The notes beneath the pieces are model-generated. The model was not told the DNA's origin. It saw only the letters and a list, made by a program, of their open reading frames with translations, and did not search any database. Shown one piece after another: positions 23,004-36,142 of a stretch of DNA of 64,000 nt. The stretch is from contig CAJVPJ010000021.1 of the NCBI GenBank assembly GCA_910592205.1, positions 1-64,000 of the forward strand. Direction: 5' to 3'. The stretch is from Paraglomus occultum. Taxonomy: Eukaryota > Glomeromycota > Glomeromycetes > Paraglomerales > Paraglomeraceae. Position 1 is the first letter of the stretch. Every line of letters starts with the position of its first letter. Position numbers and translations under genes: made by a program.

Positions 23004-23651
23004 TCAAACACATATTCCTGGAACATACTGATATTCAACCAAACTAACGTTCTTATCCGTGTTTACACTTTCTGGTCCTTCGTCCACAGGTATTATTGCT
23101 CCATTTGCATTATTATCTACAATTAATCGCATAAAACCGCGGTACATCTCTATACGTGCATTCTGGAGAAGGACGGTTGTTTGAGGGACTAGGAGTGAGA
23201 TTTGTTCTTACGAAGAGATATAATTTACAATGTTAATAGGATATTTGAACCACTGGTTCACGAAAGCGAAAAGAATAAATAGGTGGCAGTCATACCATCA
23301 ATTGCTTTTAATATCACGCATCCACTTGCATCGCCAACTAGGAATTCTGCTACTTTTACTTTTACCCATGCTAGTGACCAAAGAGATAGACAAGCATGTA
23401 TATATTAGCACATGGTTATGATGGAACATATGTCAGTCGCTTTTTCGGCGATATCAAACCAAACTTACATGCGTTATCGCTAACTTCACCAAGCATTATC
23501 TGCGTAATCACTTTCACACAGAGATTCAATTGACATTGATCTGGTTGAAGTGTCGATACAGGACTAGCTACCGGATCACATGGTGAACACTAAGAGTAAG
23601 CCAGCAAGCATTAACGAACACCGTCAAATCGGAAAAAGATTCACTCACATA
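23004..23651 (-). CDS. OB-fold nucleic-acid-binding protein, 5' end unresolved
   Basis: Likely single-stranded nucleic-acid-binding OB-fold protein of the RPA/SOSS-B type. Three minus-strand exons join in phase: 23589-23469, 23370-23296 and 23188-23004. The conserved OB core is VKVAEFLVGDASGCVILKA, then TVLLQNARIEMYRGFMRLIV, which strongly resembles the small plant and fungal OB proteins. The end reads VSLVEYQYVPGICV and stop. Between the two core exons about 8-9 residues expected from the family (the strand before the TVLLQNA segment) are missing. A micro-exon or a small deletion may explain this. A further upstream exon to about 23649 (RPPFPFLPNVTEREY) is open and ends at a good GTGAGT donor but contains no ATG, so the true start lies further upstream and is not identified. 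Confidence 0.65.
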
Positions 23652-24931
23652 CTCTCTTTCGGTGACATTTGGTAGAAACGGGAATGGCGGGCGGTAGAAA
23701 TTAGAAAGCACAATTACATTTATATCAAATGATGTGTCACACCATGCAGATCATCGGAGATTTATTCCTTCGCTCGCGATATTAAATAACCCTGTTCCTC
23801 TATTAATTTCTTCTTATTATATTGCGTATACGAAATAAGACAATTTGATGACTATAACACAGTATCGTATGACGAGGTTACCGCTCTTTTCAATTAAACA
23901 TAGAGGAGTTGAGCTGCGAACCATACTAACGTTCTTTTGCTGACAAATATGCAGTTTTCAATCAATTTGACTTTCATACGACAGTGATTAATACCACACT
24001 TTTAGTTATCGTCTTTGAAGAGATAATCAGCGACACGGACACGATGGAAATTGAGCATATTTATACTAATATACTTGTAGACGGGATTCACAAGGTGATG
24101 GAATGGAACTTTATCGCCATGACTGTCGTCTACAATAAATTCACCTGATTATATTTACATTATATCGAACATTTGTATAAGTTGGTGACTCACAATGATT
24201 GTAATTTACACCCGCAATGCACATTCTAATTGCATTACTAGTGTATGATGACGTCTTTGCTCCTGCTATTTTCTCCTCACATTCTGATAATAATATGTCA
24301 ACTTCTATCGGCGGTGCATTGACTTTGACGATGATGTGTGATATGAAGACTGCCCCATTTTTCTACATTCGGTTCACGGTACATCATGCAAGCGAATACC
24401 GCTCAACCTTCTTACCTTTCACCGTATCTCGTTTACCAACGTACTTGCCTCTCTATGGTTATTCGGGTCGTAAGAGAGAACATATTGAGTTTCACATAAA
24501 TTGCTCCATCGATGAATCATTGCAGCTGAATTTCTGACCAATCAGGTAAATTTAATCGTACTCTGCTTTATTTGGAAATGAGCCCATCCACAGTATGAAG
24601 GAAACCGTGACCAAATTTACTGCACAATGGTCTCGATGTAATAATAATGACTATGCCGTTAACCGAAAATTAAAACCTCTTTTCTTAGAATTCTGGATCT
24701 ACATTTTTGCGACATCGTTTAAGATATCACTGATGAGAATTCATTTTATATTTTTGCCTAAAATGGAAGGTTACAATTGAAAAGGACCCTGTATTTTCTG
24801 TTATCAAAAGCACACAATGCTTTAATCGGAATTCTGACCAAAAAATTTTAAGTTGTCAGACCCAAATAAATTTTAATCACTGATTTTATCATTTTTATCA
24901 GTTTAATGAGAGATTCTCTGAAGATATTCCA
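23652..24931. other. spacer between divergent OB-fold and IDH genes
   Basis: It should hold the missing 5' exon(s) of the OB-fold gene and the IDH promoter. A plus-strand frame at 24217-24537 (106 codons from an ATG) has no recognisable family and I do not call it. Confidence 0.35.
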
Positions 24932-26788
<1,857 letters not shown>

Positions 26789-27732
26789 AATTCGCAAAAA
26801 AAATAGTGGAAAGCGTGCAAATTGTCGCGTATCTGATTGGTGGCTCACTTTAATAACTGCATCAAAAAATACAATGTTAATGCATATTTACTATTTGGGA
26901 CTCCTTTATATGAACACAAATAAAAACTGGAAAAGCGAGTTTATAAATTGGAGGTCGATGTGGAACGTGTGCAGAGCTGATTGATTCATTTGTCTACATC
27001 TCAGGTCTTATAGCGAGAATTATTACAAGGATAATTCAGAAAGAATCAAAGATTAGTTTTTTGGGGCATGTAGTGTAAAGTTCATCAACGCGCCGTGGCT
27101 GTTGTACGGCGAAGTACTGTCTAAGGAAAATGAAAGCCTTGACATTTCTGGCCAGATTGTCGTAATGCATCATCCCGACTTACGCGAACGAATTTATTAA
27201 ATCCTCTCTTTCAGAATTAATTTTGTTACAGCTTATACAAGATGATTGTTAATCATCGACTTTCAATAGAAAGCAGCAATATATGAATAAAACGCCAATA
27301 TATAATTCAATTGCAGTCTTTATAAAGAAAGTGATTACTGTCTAAAATTTTGCTCCTGTTTAGCGAAACTAAAATGGAGAATCGTCTACTCGTATAATAA
27401 AGTTGTATAAGTTATGGAGCAGACAGAAGTTTCCATAAAACGTTTCTGTGCTGACGTGAAAGTAGTGCGCGCGTCTGTTTTTGGGAATCCTTATGGTTTC
27501 CTGTAACACTTGTATACGACTTGGGTTTCTGCAGCTATTAATTATAATAATAATAATAAAGAAAACTCTTGAATCACACTTCTTAGTCTTAGTCCCATGA
27601 GCTGTGTCACAGCATTTACAGACTTGTCACGTGATAAAGACTATAAACACTTGCAGTAAATAAACGACGCGACTTTTTACGCATTTATGTTGTTGTTTAT
27701 TTACAAAGAAAGCATCCTGTTGTGGAGCACTG
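26789..27732. other. spacer downstream of IDH
   Basis: No gene seen. A short TAA-repeat run lies at about 27540-27560. Confidence 0.4.
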
Positions 27733-28113
27733 ATGGCTAGCGCTCACAAAGGTCTTTCAGGTCTCGAGGCAGGAGAAACCAATGATGAAAAAACAAACAT
27801 TGAGAGGAAAACGGGAAAGAGTAGTAGGGATGAAGATGCAAAGATAAGATCGAATAGCTTGTATTCTAGGCTCTCGCAATCAACGACGATGGGAACATTT
27901 GAAAAAGTTCATGTATGGCTGTCTAGACTTGAAACAACCGCATTAGACTCTGCATCAGACACACTTCTCGAGGACGCTAGCATGAATTCCAACTCTCAAA
28001 GACTCAAGCGACTGTCTCGGCAGTCAAGCAACGAAGAATATCGTCGATTTCAGAGGTTAATTCAAGATCAAAAATGGAGGGCCAAGCGACGGCGTGGTGA
28101 TTTGAAGCGCTGA
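27733..28113 (+). CDS. small basic orphan protein
   Basis: A 126-codon open frame from an ATG, without introns. I do not recognise it. The composition is plausible for a real protein: a polar N-terminal half rich in S, E, K and D; a middle with FEKVHVWLSRLETTALDSAS; and a basic end (RRFQRLIQDQKWRAKRRRGD) that could be a nuclear signal. Many serines suggest phosphorylation. It sits alone between IDH and the VIP1 gene. Confidence 0.5.
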   Translation: MASAHKGLSGLEAGETNDEKTNIERKTGKSSRDEDAKIRSNSLYSRLSQSTTMGTFEKVHVWLSRLETTALDSASDTLLEDASMNSNSQRLKRLSRQSSNEEYRRFQRLIQDQKWRAKRRRGDLKR

Positions 28114-29228
28114 TTGGGGGAGATTTGTAAAAGGGAGAGCCATGCATTAGGGACCATTGTAAGAAAAATTCACGTGAATTAAATTGATATTCATTATTTG
28201 AAATAACGGTTTTATAGTCATTTTTCTTTAGGACGGATCTGCAAGGTGACCATTCCAGTAACCAAACGGGGGGAGGCATTCTCATTTATTCTCGTTCAAA
28301 AAGATGATGGAGAGATAAGAGTCGGAAGCGGATGATGCAGAGGGGCGTTGATATTACAACGTATTTTGTGGGCTGTGCGTGAGAGAGCAATGAATTGATG
28401 GAGTGTAAATAGGCGTAGGTTATTTTAATCTTGTAAAGTACATATTATTTAATCCATGATCGCCGTCGTGTTCCTGAGACAATTTGTATCCATATATTCG
28501 AGAACGTTAATCCGGCAGTTTTTCTTATAGTAAGTAATTAGCTTCATCTAAGCCCACTTAAAGTGACACAGCAGAAGACATTCTGTGCGCTTATTGTCGC
28601 CAATCCTATATTAACTATGCACGTGCTGTTAAAACTTTCTCAATGAAACATTAAGGAAAGTCATTAACGCTCAAAAATGCTAAAATTATTATGATAGTAT
28701 GCAACGCACCTAGACGTGTTACAATACTAGTATTGATTCAGATTATGGTAATATCAATGAGGTGTTCCTGTCATTTTCAATACTTTTCCTTTCTTTACCT
28801 GCGCACTAACCGGATTGGTCTCACCGTCTTGCATTGTTGCATCCCCCCCTAATTTGTTTACCTAATTGAGATGATCAGTTATTATCACATATAAACGCGC
28901 GCGCAGTATTCAGTTTTTACAAATGATGATCAGGCAAATAATGATTGGATAAAAATTTTTATTTTTTTTTTCCGCAAAATTTTCAATGCCCGCTTAGTTT
29001 CACAGACTCGGTATAATCGTTATAATTTGTATAACCTATAAATAAGCCATTGTGTTTCACCGAACAAACATTCTGTTGATTATCGTATATATACTATAGA
29101 CTGACGCAAATATGATTACACCAAATACAGATAAAAGCACGCTTGGTACAAATAGATACGACAGAAGGGTTCCCCGAAGAGTAAAAAGATAATCTCCTTA
29201 CAACATTTAGAGATACTTTCAGCAGAGT
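28114..29228. other. no gene seen
   Basis: Spacer upstream of the VIP1-like gene, presumably with its promoter. AT-rich with a long T run near 28965. The minus-strand frame at 29094-29381 starts at a non-ATG codon and lies opposite the VIP1 5' end. Confidence 0.4.
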
Positions 29229-31562
29229 ATGACACCAGCAAAGACGCATTCCAGAACAATACCACCACAGGTACCTGTGGACAACGTCCCAAATCAAAAG
29301 CGTAAGTATGGCGGGAAGTGGGTGGGAATATCGAAGAGACCCGGCTGCAGATTCGCAGGCAACATGGAGAAAGCGACCCACATATTTATTCAGTATTTAT
29401 TTTTTTTTATCTGGTAGACGTGATAGGCGTATGTGCTATGAAAGCTAAAGCGACTTCAAAGCCTATGGAGAGCATACTAAATAGATTAGTTGCTTATAAT
29501 GAAATAGACGTTGTAACTTTCGATGAGGAAGTTATACTGACGAAAGGTATGGTCTCGCTCATTACAACAGTAATGCTTATAAGCGAAGAAATAACGCTGC
29601 TTGGAAGAACTTTATTTTGTGGTCTACCCTTTTTCTATTCCTGCTTCTTCTCACGCGCATACCCGACAAACAGATGTCCATTCATGGCCTCACTGTCACA
29701 CCTTGATATCTTTCTTCAGCACCGGCTTTCCGTTGGATAAGGCTGAATCATATGCAAGACTAAAGAAGCCCTTTTGTATCAATGATCTCACTATGCAGCG
29801 TCTACTCTGGGACCGAAGACTAGTGCTTGCACTTCTCGATGCAATAGGAGTCCCGACTCCCCCAAGAATAATAGTTAACAGGGATCGATGTAAAGTGGAT
29901 CCTAGTGTTATCGAGAAGATCAAAATAGCAACAGGTGTCGAAATTGATTTGGATAGCTTTTGTGAGATTGGGAACAATCATGTCGAGATTGTTGACGAAG
30001 ACACTGTAAGGATTGGGGGACAGATTTTGAAAAAGCCATTTGTCGAGAAGCCAGTCGATGCTGATGATCACAATGTGTACATATATTATTCAAAAGAGAT
30101 GGGAGGAGGTGGTAGAAGATTATTTAGAAAGGTAAGCTATCGGGTAAACATAGAGCGAATCGAACTACTTGTTTTACTTAAAGCATATGTAATTTGGACT
30201 TGGTTGTATAGAAAGGATGCGTGTACAAACTACCTGTTGCGTTCCACACACTTCTTTATTGAACCCACACCTTCTACTTATTAATACATATGCCAACTCT
30301 AATTTCAGGTAAACAACAAGTCGAGCGATTTTGATCAGACCCTGACCACTCCGCGTACATCCGGTTCATACATATACGAGGCATATCTTCCACCCGATAA
30401 TTCTTCGGATGTGAAAGTATACACCGTTGGCCCCGGATATGCTCATGCAGAAGCTCGCAAATCGCCTACTGTTGATGGGCGAGTAGACCGTTGTAAAGAT
30501 GGTAAAGAAGTCAGATATGTCACACAATTGACAGAAGAGGAGAAAGAAATTTCTGGAAGGATTGTTAAAATCTTTGCACAATGGATTTGTGGATTTGACT
30601 TGTTGAGAGTAAAAGAGAAAAGTTATGTCATTGATGTAAATGGATGGTCCTTTGTCAAAGGATCTGAAAATTATTATGAAGACTGTGCTAGGTTGATACG
30701 AAATTTGGTTTTGGAAAGAGGTATGAAGGACGAACTGCAAAACTGTAACGATAAATGTACCGCCGATGCAGCAGACGAGGCTGACGCCTTAACCAAAAAC
30801 GATACTGTCGAGGACTCGGATACACTGATCGAACAAGACACGTCATTAGCTGAACGTTCCAACTTGTCATATGCTTTTGTTCTTTCGCCTATTTCAAATT
30901 TTATCCATATCATCACTACCAATGGGGTTTCTTCCCTTCTTCTCCAAGCGAAGCAATCTTTGTCTACTGTGTTGAACTTTACAATTGAAGCCGTAAAACG
31001 ACGATATGACTATGTCATAAAAGTGATCCAACTCGATGCGTTTATTTCGAAATGGGCGACTACTGTTGATTCAGCGGCTACGCAGAACGATGAAACAACA
31101 GAGGTTATGCCGTTTGAAAATTCTGTTAATCATGATGAACGTGAAAGTTTTGCCAGCCATAAAGTGGAGAATGTTGAGTCGGTTGAAAATGCCGAGATGA
31201 ATGTGCATACACGAACATCTAGCTGCTGGGATGAGTGTTTTGAGATTGCGTTCAAGCGGGACCAGAATGACGCGTCATGGGAAGAGGAAGACGAAGGATC
31301 ACATGGACAAGAAAGCATTGCTGATAATAGTGACGATGATGATAGAAGCGTTGATAGCAGGGATAGTGCGGACCATGATGTTAGTAGAGCAGATGACATA
31401 ACTGGTAGTTCAAATGATGAATACTGCGAACATTCTCGGTTTGAAATGTATGAATCGCAAATTTCAGAGATATCACATCAAAAGTCCCCTCACATCACTT
31501 ACTCGGACCATGACTATCAACATTATGACAATTGTCCAATAATCAACAAGTCATGGGGATAG
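29229..31562 (+). CDS. VIP1: VIP1/PPIP5K inositol pyrophosphate kinase lacking the phosphatase domain
   Basis: Kinase that adds a pyrophosphate at the 1-position of InsP6/5-InsP7. Four exons in phase (29229-29301, 29418-29546, 29674-30131, 30309-31562) give 637 residues. The N-terminal module has VIGVCAMKAKATSKPM. The ATP-grasp kinase follows: STGFPLDKAESYARLKKPF, CINDLTMQRLLWDRR, KKPFVEKPVDADDHNVYIYY, GRRLFRK, VKVYTVGPGYAHAEARKSP, ICGFDLLRVKEKSYVIDVNG, then SFVKGSENYYEDCARLI. All the nucleotide, inositol and metal positions I know are kept. Canonical proteins then have a histidine-acid-phosphatase domain (RHGDRTP). Here the frame goes on, after residue about 365, into an acidic segment, a hydrophobic stretch at about 405-450 and a strongly acidic Asp/Ser tail, then stops. 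No phosphatase motif is seen there or in the next 2 kb. Confidence 0.9.
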
Positions 31563-33842
31563 GGTGCTCTGTGAGTTACTAAATTGACAAGTCTCTCAAT
31601 AAGTTTCTATTTGGATTCGGTAATAATTTCACGGTTTATATGTGATTCTTGTAGTTTAGTTAATTACGAGGAATGAGGATCAAGTCGATTGAGGGATGAA
31701 TTACTAAAGCAAAGCAAAAGACTATATTGAATAGAGATATGTGTTTATGCGCACATGATTTTTACTCGATACTCTGCGATGTTGCCTTTGCTCCTCTGAT
31801 TTGAGAGTATATACACCAAAAAATTCATTATAGAAGAACAATCGGATTATCAGTATTTTTGCTTTTTCCCATGGAAAATGTACATAAACACTGTAGAACG
31901 GTAGATAATGAAACACTTGACAAAAAAAATGTAACATACATTCCCGAAATAAAAAAGCGGTTTTTTGCATAAGTCTACATTGGTATATTCAATAATTTTC
32001 GGCAGTAAATTTTCACTCGCATTTGGCGCAAGAATCTCACATGCCTACAATGAGTTTTGTTTGTTTGTTGTAGATTTAAAATTCCACTTGCTCGATTAGT
32101 GCCTAGCATTTTTAGCATTTTTATGACACCTGACTTTTGCTTTTCCGCTTATGGGGGGGAGGGGGAGCATCAATCAGGGGGGTAAAGTTTGAGATTTGAC
32201 AACGAAACATGTCAGAGTTTCATTACACATTTTTGTATTCAGAGAAATATTGCGTATTTGCTTATCTTGCGTTTATTTGAGTAGTAATACTTATTCTACA
32301 CAGATAACCTTGCAATGATAACGGTTATACGACAGAGTTCAAATCTTCTCATTTCGGGATCAATGTTTCTGGAAAATAAACAAACAACCCCCTTATCAAC
32401 ACCGCACCAATGGAATGTATCGATAAGAAAAATTTTTTAAGATTATTTGAACTTTGTAGTAGGGAAGATTAAGGGTTGGTTTTACGATTTGCCTGATTTT
32501 CAACAACCCCATCACTGATACTTTTCTATCTCTATACAAACATGGCATACAACAAATTTTATTACAGAACGATCAGCTCTACTTGTTACAATATTGTATG
32601 AGTAATAATATAGCGCTATTAAAACTGACATAAGTCAAATTCTGATTATTGTTATCGACATTCGGCGTTTGATACCACATGTGTCATTCACAACCTTACT
32701 CTTAACCGAACAAACAAAGGTCATTGCACACAGAATTGTCACAATCATTGTTGCAATGAGCCGGGTTGAACATGGGGGGGCTTTAATAATTACTATACAT
32801 GCCATTATTCGTTCAATGTTGTCAGAACAACTCGTAGACATTATCAAGATTCAGCTTATGCAGTCTTTTAAAAAGTTGGTAAAAGCTTCCATTTAACGCA
32901 AGCTTGGCAAATTTTGTTATACGTGAAAATCATGCATGTCTCGCCCATTATTGTATCGTGCTATGCGCCATGCGTAAACGCCTTATTACTATTTTTAAAG
33001 TCTTGCCAATAAATGCATGATGGAGGTCACACGAACTAGTGTTGCAGATTAGATAAACGATGTGCCGTATTATTTCCCACATACAGCAACTGATGTTTTT
33101 GAAGAAAGCTTAGATAAGCGTTGTCATTAGAAAGAACCTTATGCGTTGTTGTAAATTACAGGCCCAATTGTGCCAAACTATTACTATTCCTATTTTGCCG
33201 TTAAGATTCTGTCCCCTCACGTTTCAGAAATCTTGTAGGGTTTTGATTCTTAAACACGAGTTTGATATAACATAAAAGAATTAACGTTCTTTTCTTGATC
33301 CGAACTTTTATTGTTACATAAGAGGCGTATGGCCCATATAAATCAATAACAAAAGGAATGTCTACACAATTATCCCGTATGCTATTCTTTAGAAGTCAGG
33401 CCATCATACCTTTTTTGGGTAATAATTCATAACCGATCACCTTAATATTAATTGAGTATTGTGATCCGTGTAACGAAACCTAATACGCTGATCTAGTAAT
33501 AGGTCAAACAAAGTCTATAAAGAAAGAACAATAGGAACAAAAATGACAAAGAAAGCGAATCTTTTATTATCAGAACTCTGCCAGAGGAAACAAGGAGTTT
33601 GGATTACATCATGCATGGGCCATTGCCGTCGCATGTCAACCATCAATGATAAATAGCACGCGAGAGAATCCCACAGTTGACCTTGAACGGAAAATACCCC
33701 AGATATTCTTTCTTTTTTCTTCCCTTCCTCGTGCATACATAAATTATACATCCTCATATCACTTTCCGTCGACTAATATACTCCTGATATAACCGACACA
33801 TCGACTAATATAGCCCACCTCTATTACGCTTTATAATACAAT
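31563..33842. other. 2.3 kb spacer without a recognised gene
   Basis: AT-rich. A G-rich run at about 32153-32183 (GGGGGGAGGGGG, then a further G6) could form a G-quadruplex. I found no acid-phosphatase signature here in any frame. The frames at 31722-31970 (-), 32669-32896 (+) and 33515-33757 (-) resemble no family. Confidence 0.45.
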
Positions 33843-35468
33843 ATGCCCGCTAACCTTAGTATAAAAGCGCTTCCTTTGGAGATTGTCAATTCAAAGCAAA
33901 TTCTATCTCCATCGGCGCTACTACCTTCCGCTCACTTATTCATGTTAAAAGTAACAACCTTGGTATCTCCACCTATAAGCAAATTGTACAAGATAACCGT
34001 AGAACAGTCCAACCATCTCATGCAAAAATCGATACTTTTCCATGATTTGGCCACACAATACGCTAGCGTTGCATCACAGTCAGTTGCTACTGGCGAGCTT
34101 TCGGCTGAAGAAGAGCGGCAACTCGTAGAGGAGGCTCAAGGTCTACCCATGATTTACGTAGAAGCACCGGTTGAACGCGTTGAGATAATCGATGCATTGT
34201 TAGACTGGCTTTTCTCGTCTTGCGATGCTGACGATATCAATGAAACGCTGTCTTCGTCGCTGGCGTCGAAGATTCAATCTACCCACGATTTCTTCTCGTT
34301 GATCAACTTTGCTACTCTCTTGAACTTGTTCGAGCCTTATTGTAGCGCAGTCGATGAAATACTGGTTTATTATTACTTTGGCCTATCTACCGAGGACAGA
34401 AGAAATACGATTCTGGCTCATGATCAATTTATTGAAGGACTTCTCCCCGGTAGATTTGCGAGGAGGTTGGTCGAGGTGGTGGCAGAGGATGAAGCAATAG
34501 AAATTATCAAAGCGTTCTTTAGAGCAACATGCATCTATCGTGACGATCAAGAGGGGTACTTTGACGCATATGTATGTGATGAAGAGATGACGTTTGTTAG
34601 CGAGTCTGGTTTCGACTTGAAAAACTTTCCCAACGCACCCGTGTCTACTCACCAAGACCTTGTGAAAAAATCTATTGGCCGCGAAAGTGTTCCTAATACT
34701 CCATTCTCTCCATTTGATTATGCCGAGCCACCAACACCGTTGGGATCGGCGTATATGTGTATACCACCGGGGACTCCTGCAACCCCATCATCCCAGCGTA
34801 TACGACCGAGGTCTATGACAGTTGGAGCAGCTACACCGAGGAGCCCCATGTTGCAGCATGTTCCTCCTAATACTCCGGCCACACCATTCTCGCTTTTGAC
34901 CCCAACACCGACTAAAGGAGGTTTTGAAACTAACTCCTCGAAAGTTCCACCGAATACGCCTGCTTCTCCATCATTTAGTCAATCTGTTGGAAACCCGACA
35001 AGCCGGTCTTTTGATAACGTTTCCAGTGTGCCACCAAACATACTAAACGTACTTGAATCGGCTGGCTTATATGATAATCTATCTAATAATGTCTTGAAGA
35101 CTTCCACGATGTGTCCAAATATCGTCGAGCATAGTGTCAAAGACAATAATGACGAAAACGATAACATTAACCATAACCATAACAATAACAATAACAATAC
35201 CTACAACTACAATAATTCCTCACCTAGTATTTGTAATAATCTCCTATCACCGTCTTCACCTTATCTTCCTAGTGCACCACCAAATTCTCCCGCATCTCCT
35301 TCAAAATCGCGAACAGTGTCTGAAAATGACCAATTAAGTGTTCCGTCTATTCCTTTAAATAATTCTACTACTGGTATAGTGCAAGGAATGGACGGTAGCA
35401 ATTCGTCCATTCGTCGCAGGATATTTGAATATGCACTGAGCAAAATGGGAACTCGTCGCTTCTTGTAA
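33843..35468 (+). CDS. unknown protein with helical N-terminal domain and S/T-P repeat region
   Basis: Single exon, 541 residues, from an ATG. I do not recognise the protein. Residues about 1-265 look folded and helical; the part around 110-190 (VERVEIIDALLDWLF, then HDFFSLINFATLLNLF) faintly recalls a BTB/POZ or Skp1-like fold, at low confidence. From about 280 the sequence is low-complexity. It has at least six variants of a repeat like VPPNTPATP-S (VPNTPFSP, IPPGTPATP, VPPNTPATP, VPPNTPASP, APPNSPASP), all with S/T-P sites suited to proline-directed kinases. An asparagine-rich run (about 434-457) follows. The end is basic (SSIRRRIFEYALSKMGTRRF). Confidence 0.7.
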   Translation: MPANLSIKALPLEIVNSKQILSPSALLPSAHLFMLKVTTLVSPPISKLYKITVEQSNHLMQKSILFHDLATQYASVASQSVATGELSAEEERQLVEEAQGLPMIYVEAPVERVEIIDALLDWLFSSCDADDINETLSSSLASKIQSTHDFFSLINFATLLNLFEPYCSAVDEILVYYYFGLSTEDRRNTILAHDQFIEGLLPGRFARRLVEVVAEDEAIEIIKAFFRATCIYRDDQEGYFDAYVCDEEMTFVSESGFDLKNFPNAPVSTHQDLVKKSIGRESVPNTPFSPFDYAEPPTPLGSAYMCIPPGTPATPSSQRIRPRSMTVGAATPRSPMLQHVPPNTPATPFSLLTPTPTKGGFETNSSKVPPNTPASPSFSQSVGNPTSRSFDNVSSVPPNILNVLESAGLYDNLSNNVLKTSTMCPNIVEHSVKDNNDENDNINHNHNNNNNNTYNYNNSSPSICNNLLSPSSPYLPSAPPNSPASPSKSRTVSENDQLSVPSIPLNNSTTGIVQGMDGSNSSIRRRIFEYALSKMGTRRFL

Positions 35469-36142
35469 TATAGTATGTTAAGATAGGTGATAAGTTTTTT
35501 AATAGACATCCAATGTCTCTTCTTAAAATCTGCTGATAGATTGTATAGAGCTACCTATTAATAAAGTAATCTTCTGTTTGATAACATGGAATAAGCGGAA
35601 TTCTTACCACCATTGACATCATCTATGGATAGGGATAGGATATTACATATGCCAGAGTATAAAAGGCTGATTTAGCAGCAAATTTATCATATTTGGACTT
35701 ACGGACTACCCAATAGGACTTGTCCCAATATAAAGATTAACTGTAGCAATCGATCATGAAAGGGTATTTTTTGCACGTCTCCAAGTTTCTCCCAGAGTTG
35801 GTTATTTTTGGACTAAGTACGACTGAAGAGCTAACATATTTATTCATCTTCACTAGTAATGACAGCCTACACGACTGCCATATTATCAATGAATGTCATA
35901 CGCAATTGAATCTGATCATCGTTAGACAATAAGTTCTTATTTGAACAGAAATATCGTCTTCAGTATATCCGAATGGATTTCATTGTCCCTTAGTAAGTAA
36001 GCTCTTGCTCACAGCTGTCGATACATTCTTCCTCTCTTAATAATAAATCGGGACATTCAATGGCGCCTTTACTCTGTGTAGTAGTAGCGTTCTTTATTAT
36101 CGGTACGTATGTTGGACTGACGTTAAAGGCGTTTATGTTGCT
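35469..36142. other. spacer between convergent genes
   Basis: Lies between the 3' ends of the S/T-P repeat gene (+) and the EAF3-GATA gene (-). No gene seen; presumably holds both polyadenylation regions. Confidence 0.45.

Noticed and set aside
31130-31399. Serine/leucine-rich minus-strand frame
   Set aside because: Antisense shadow of the acidic tail of the VIP1-like protein.
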